NCBI GenBank assembly: GCA_030594675.1
Contig: JAUVES010000034.1
Coordinates: 1-6,985, forward strand
Length of the DNA stretch: 6,985 bases
Direction of reading: 5' to 3'
Source of the DNA: Candidatus Nanohaloarchaea archaeon
GTDB lineage: Archaea > EX4484-52 > GLR71
How positions within the stretch are numbered: position 1 is the first letter of the stretch; the number at the start of each line of letters is the position of its first letter. The notes beneath the pieces were generated by a model. The model did no database searches. It was not told the DNA's origin and was given only the letters and a program-made list of their open reading frames with translations. The position numbers were made by a program, and so were the translations under genes. This document shows positions 4,701 through 6,985 of the stretch, piece after piece.

Positions 4701-6985
4701 CTTCAGATGAAATAGTCATGTGTTATGGCCCGGGAACAATAAGTGCACTCAAGAACAATCTTGTGCTCTTTTCAAACTCTGATTACTTCGCAAGAATTCA
4801 CTCAAATGATACAGATGCATCTGCATGGGATGTGATGAATGGAGATGAAAGTGACTGGGATTACCAGGACTCGCTAATACTCAGTATGCTTTACAACAGC
4901 CAGTCTGACGGCCCTTTCGCCTTTATCGGTCCGGTATCAGTAAACTGGATTACATCAGAGTCTATAGCAAAATCCTTTTACCTTCATCTTCTTGAAGGTA
5001 TGGATATCGGCTCCGCCCTTGCTTCCTCAAAAAATACACTGGTACTCAACATGGAAAATATCCAGAACCAGACAACAAAAGATTACCTTTCATATCTTGA
5101 AGAGTCCTTCGTATTATATGGAATTCCCCAGATAAGGTCTGCCCAGAATACAGGATACATAGATTACACAGAAAACCTTGTCCAACTGGATTCAAATCCT
5201 TCAACTGGTTATCCAATATCCTGGAACTCAACAATATCTATATCTCCCAAATCAACAATATCATCTCTTTATAATGGCAGCCAGTGGCAGCCTACCTACG
5301 GTACAGTATGGTATCATAATGTAACTGAACCATCCGGGGGAAAAATAAACATATCATTCCTTGCAGTGCTCGCAGGAGAATATATTCCTGATGGCACAGC
5401 CTATAATCTTTCAGCGCAGGCGTCCACATCGCAGTCAAACTTTACGCAGATGACAGCAGAGATTGAAAGGACAAAGATAATTCCTTCATCCCCCTTCTCT
5501 GAGCAGTACAATCAGTCAACAACATTTATATCTTCTGCACAGGTTACAGAAGACAATTTAATATATGGCCTGAAAGATAACAAGACACTTCTTTTCGCAA
5601 TTCCATATTCCACCAACGGAACACTGTCATCTTCATATTCACAGGCAGTCAACCTCACATTCAAGACCGATGCTGTAACTATACAAACATTTTATGTAAG
5701 CGGCCAGATGCCATATAATGCTGGAGAGAACAACATAACAGCAACATTCAATCTTGTAAATCCGACAAACCTGACAATAACAAATCTTGCAATAAACTAC
5801 CCGATTCCGGCGCTCACTTCAAGCTGTTCTGTTTCAGGACCAGACATATCCGGTTCATGTGTAGTCTCTTTTAGCTATGCAATGCAGAATATATCATCAG
5901 TTCCACCCGGAAAGACGCAGTATACTATTAATTATTCTGTAGATGCCAATATGACAAATTCAAATCGTGTAATTTATGATAGTGGGGGTACACGACCTGA
6001 CTGTTATGTCTTCAACTGGGGTGACAATGTAACACTGAAATCTGTCATTAAGTCTGCGTCAGATGTTGATGTAGATATATTTACAGAAATTATACTTCTT
6101 AAGACTTTAGGAAATCTGTACCTGACACCTGTACAGGACAATTCTATAGTATGGTCGGACAAGCTAACAGAACAGATTAATTCATCAGGCACAACAGTTG
6201 AGCCTGTCTGGCAGGTTCTAGTAAATACAAGCAAGTCACAGCCGGGAAACTACCTCATAAAGCAATATGTCCTTGAAGAAGGCACTGCCAAAAACAGTCC
6301 GGAATATTTATTGAAAAACATAACCTATGTCAATATTACAGATGAGCTGGATATAAATGTCACACAGACAAACATAAGTTCCGAAGCTGTCAACGGCTAC
6401 ATACCTCAAGGCAAATTCAATTTCTCATTCACTGGAAGTGCAAAGAAACAGACAGGAAAATACTTGAACGGTACAGTGATTGGCGAGCCGACAATATATG
6501 TATATCTTGACACTGCACTGCAGGATAGCCCATGGTCTGTTACTCCGGGCGGTCAGTTTGATAACATAGTAGTTGAGGATATTAATCCAGGTATTGGGCC
6601 TCATACACTCAAGGTTATAGTCTACGATGAATTCAACAACATTGGAATACATCTTCATCCTTTCAACGTCTCAAACGAAGCAGAGTCTGTAACAATAAAA
6701 ATAAACAACTCCGTTGACTACACAGCAAATGAAGAAGACTGGGTCAGGGTCACAGGCATTGTAAAAGGGAACGGGACAAATGTATATGATGCAGATGTAA
6801 CGATAAAGGCAGGGACACAGACAATATGCACCACGAAAAGTGCGACAGACGGTTCATATTCATGCGACTGGCAGGTGCCCTACGATGAAGATAAGCACAA
6901 TTACCTGATATCTGTATATGCAGTATCACCTTTAAACATAACAAAGACAGTATCAAATTCCACAATTCTGGATGTAGTATGGCTT
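1700..6985 (+). CDS. Giant secreted, sequon-rich surface protein with beta-sandwich modules and a C25-like domain (3' end outside window)
   Basis: One open frame of 1762 codons runs off the right edge with no stop. An in-frame TAG at 1691-1693 makes the ATG at 1700 the first possible ATG. Order of parts: signal peptide (1-27); sequon-dense N-terminal region (28-270); Ig-like beta modules starting near residues 273, 372, 517 and 657; a linker (754-809); a gingipain/peptidase C25-like caspase fold (about 810-1148); further beta modules, including a DUF11/NEW3-like one (about 1340-1415) and one near 1551-1660; then a carboxypeptidase-regulatory-like module from 1680, cut by the window. I counted by eye about 100 Asn-X-Ser/Thr sequons, densest in the first 700 residues. 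No sortase motif, C-terminal anchor or second transmembrane segment is visible, but the C-terminus is missing. Isoleucine is mostly ATA. An archaeal cell-surface glycoprotein or adhesin is the best guess; the exact role is unknown. Confidence 0.85.
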   Translation, partial: MKNITPTTRNILFMFLAVLLFSIPVIASHIFESSTDISTAGADKWTEADDNETVTISIDVTGDYLNQTNITVPCNSTNYANYTIDWPSLSPTHNNWTCTNETDPSGNISKIICSTTPGNETREINISFTATARNLNDSFQNWTIATMDNNSEINTTYLISSIGISPDLFDPQPPTYEWTNGTKTFFINVTDYNLNTSSVTWCWRLETGGWSPSPLYNLPMVCTNYTQYSHICNYTHDFSGLGEIDIYYYFYAYDNYTGYGSNGTQSSYFILHVDTNAPLLTVNSPINDTWYNNLMTINFTVIDSKSGVHTVWYNISNSTWSNTTYLTNSSPDTYNSTINTTQYEENKYYFINFSANDSVSNTNETGPIYIHFDNTPPSTAVLEYPQSGIILGGSVTLRALVNDSISGIQNVTFYNITETWNDINVNGTWDPGENITGILWNFLGSNTTGNSTAGYEHNWTYSWETTLHEDGDYYLAINVTDDVSITPNYNESATMDIASQNGNGSNSSGGIHVRIRNIAPIVTFYAPNSSDEPPPLESYDYVKFSIVSITDINISTLKLEITNESSDKYDLYEFNATADCSPIYYINNSYYSMNFSGYNCSTYWNTHKGGEGGTTLSDQNLTLTASGYSYDIDNSLMNVNSKFTTVDRNVTVNNSLAYPVIHLMEPLNPYISSPQAINFIFYVTDNDEITNMTCDLYIDGVFNDTNNSVYSGNTTHNVITLSSSQITETGAHPYKINCTDNDSNEGIYESSIILNPEKIPYIILLPSEFSEYYNADFNAIGHNINATINNNSYNYTESVDLPHYYSIPNRATILYFDNDSLVDQTISQNIKSLDADYVTVILQPQNVTPDMIRTLNTLFKELNNDSYIDVPWGIITAKYHQNATSLVNRSLGVAALNQTTHYNHYESGQMKFTRSSSFAPLEQAYRAAATFINSILSLAGTGSLYTGTAAINTNMFNRLDNTEDSNILYFAGGGTNEKLYLNSTVFADINNSYNECPYSNPSDEIVMCYGPGTISALKNNLVLFSNSDYFARIHSNDTDASAWDVMNGDESDWDYQDSLILSMLYNSQSDGPFAFIGPVSVNWITSESIAKSFYLHLLEGMDIGSALASSKNTLVLNMENIQNQTTKDYLSYLEESFVLYGIPQIRSAQNTGYIDYTENLVQLDSNPSTGYPISWNSTISISPKSTISSLYNGSQWQPTYGTVWYHNVTEPSGGKINISFLAVLAGEYIPDGTAYNLSAQASTSQSNFTQMTAEIERTKIIPSSPFSEQYNQSTTFISSAQVTEDNLIYGLKDNKTLLFAIPYSTNGTLSSSYSQAVNLTFKTDAVTIQTFYVSGQMPYNAGENNITATFNLVNPTNLTITNLAINYPIPALTSSCSVSGPDISGSCVVSFSYAMQNISSVPPGKTQYTINYSVDANMTNSNRVIYDSGGTRPDCYVFNWGDNVTLKSVIKSASDVDVDIFTEIILLKTLGNLYLTPVQDNSIVWSDKLTEQINSSGTTVEPVWQVLVNTSKSQPGNYLIKQYVLEEGTAKNSPEYLLKNITYVNITDELDINVTQTNISSEAVNGYIPQGKFNFSFTGSAKKQTGKYLNGTVIGEPTIYVYLDTALQDSPWSVTPGGQFDNIVVEDINPGIGPHTLKVIVYDEFNNIGIHLHPFNVSNEAESVTIKINNSVDYTANEEDWVRVTGIVKGNGTNVYDADVTIKAGTQTICTTKSATDGSYSCDWQVPYDEDKHNYLISVYAVSPLNITKTVSNSTILDVVWL
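2516..2812 (+). other. Ig-like beta-sandwich module (residues ~273-371)
   Basis: It opens with an Asn-Ala-Pro segment followed by alternating hydrophobic strands and a Ser-Gly-Val turn. This is the pattern of extracellular Ig-like repeats that begin with a Pro-containing linker and contain a conserved Asp-X-X-Ser-Gly. Fold assignment is from pattern only. Confidence 0.45.
2963..2998 (+). other. EF-hand-like calcium-binding loop
   Basis: Residues 422-433 follow D-x-N-x-N-G-x-x-D-x-G-E, with D422, N424, N426, D430 and E433 as possible ligands. The loop is inserted in the Ig-like module that begins with Asn-Thr-Pro-Pro near 374. Loops of this type bind calcium in many extracellular beta-sandwich proteins and stiffen the module. 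Binding here is predicted, not shown. Confidence 0.5.
4127..5143 (+). other. Peptidase C25 (gingipain)-like caspase-fold domain, catalytic residues apparently lost
   Basis: Residues about 810-1148. Family-like landmarks in order: a hydrophobic strand after R810; IDVPWGIIT (868-876) followed by a helix ending LVNR (886-889), matching the gingipain aspartate/glycine strand and helix; ILYFAGGGTNE (967-977), where active members have a Gly-His-Gly; LVLFSNSDYF (1021-1030), where active members have the nucleophile Cys; a strand near residue 1070 matching the gingipain stretch with a trailing Trp; an Ile-Gly-x-Ala-Leu helix; and FVLYGIPQIR ending at 1146, matching the Leu-x-Gly-Asp-Pro end. The His position is G973, and no Cys occurs at 1025-1027. 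The nearest cysteines, C996 and C1008, lie in an insertion and may pair with each other. This supports a structural or binding pseudo-enzyme. The alignment is from memory, so register errors are possible. Confidence 0.55.
5717..5944 (+). other. DUF11/NEW3-like beta module (residues ~1340-1415)
   Basis: The module has a strand with Asn-Pro-Thr-Asn, a Tyr-Pro-Ile-Pro turn, two Cys in a short hairpin, and a Val-Pro-Pro-Gly-Lys (1401-1405) segment before a final strand. The Pro-Gly turn before the last strands is typical of surface conserved-repeat modules in bacteria and archaea. Assignment is tentative. Confidence 0.35.
6737..6985 (+). other. Carboxypeptidase-regulatory-like beta module, cut by window end
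   Basis: From residue 1680 the pattern VTGIV, then Asp-Ala-x-Val, then Thr-Asp-Gly-x-Tyr matches the CarboxypepD_reg/prealbumin-like fold, which commonly caps or links modules in surface proteins. It is incomplete at the right edge. Confidence 0.45.

Noticed and set aside
1660..6965. Several minus-strand frames of 60-106 codons opposite the large protein
   Set aside because: They are antisense shadows of a continuous 1762-codon frame with a signal peptide and recognisable modules, and show no family features of their own.
1700..6985. CRISPR array, insertion sequence or tandem DNA repeats
   Set aside because: No regularly spaced identical units, terminal inverted repeats or transposase frame were seen; similarities within the large gene are at the module level, not the nucleotide level.

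Overview
The window appears to be mostly archaeal DNA, possibly from an uncultivated (DPANN-like or Altiarchaeum-like) lineage. The evidence is AT-rich sequence with strong use of ATA for isoleucine, several TATA-box-like elements with archaeal spacing to plausible starts, and a giant secreted protein packed with N-glycosylation sequons. The lineage is an inference from style; no phylogenetic marker is present. The first ~495 bases are different: roughly 52-53% GC in the lines I counted, against the high 30s downstream, with different arginine codons. They probably do not belong to the same genome.

Layout. (1) Positions 1 to ~495 hold a fragment of a charged coiled-coil protein, of the kind found in the arms of SMC/RecN-type ATPases, open at the window edge. 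(2) At ~490-497 its frame collides with the 3' end of a minus-strand cysteine synthase gene (454-1395). That enzyme is complete up to its C-terminal Asp-Ser-Gly and then loses its conserved tail. Both genes break at the same point, which marks a recombination or, more likely, an assembly/amplification join. (3) Positions 1396-1699 are a 304-bp divergent intergenic region with three TATA-like boxes, a 29-bp imperfect palindrome over the cysteine synthase promoter, and a 54-nt hairpin with a following T6 tract that looks like a small RNA gene or a 5' attenuator. (4) From 1700 to the right edge (6985) there is one uninterrupted frame of 1762 codons with no stop. It encodes a secreted, beta-sandwich-rich protein with about 100 Asn-X-Ser/Thr sequons, a calcium-loop-like motif, a central gingipain (peptidase C25)-like caspase fold whose catalytic His and Cys positions appear substituted, and a carboxypeptidase-regulatory-like module cut by the window end.

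Function. The cysteine synthase makes cysteine from an activated serine and sulfide. The giant protein is most simply an archaeal cell-surface glycoprotein. Nothing links the two genes except the shared divergent control region. The most notable items are the apparently dead C25-like domain inside the surface protein, the hairpin RNA candidate, and the sharp chimeric junction near the left end.
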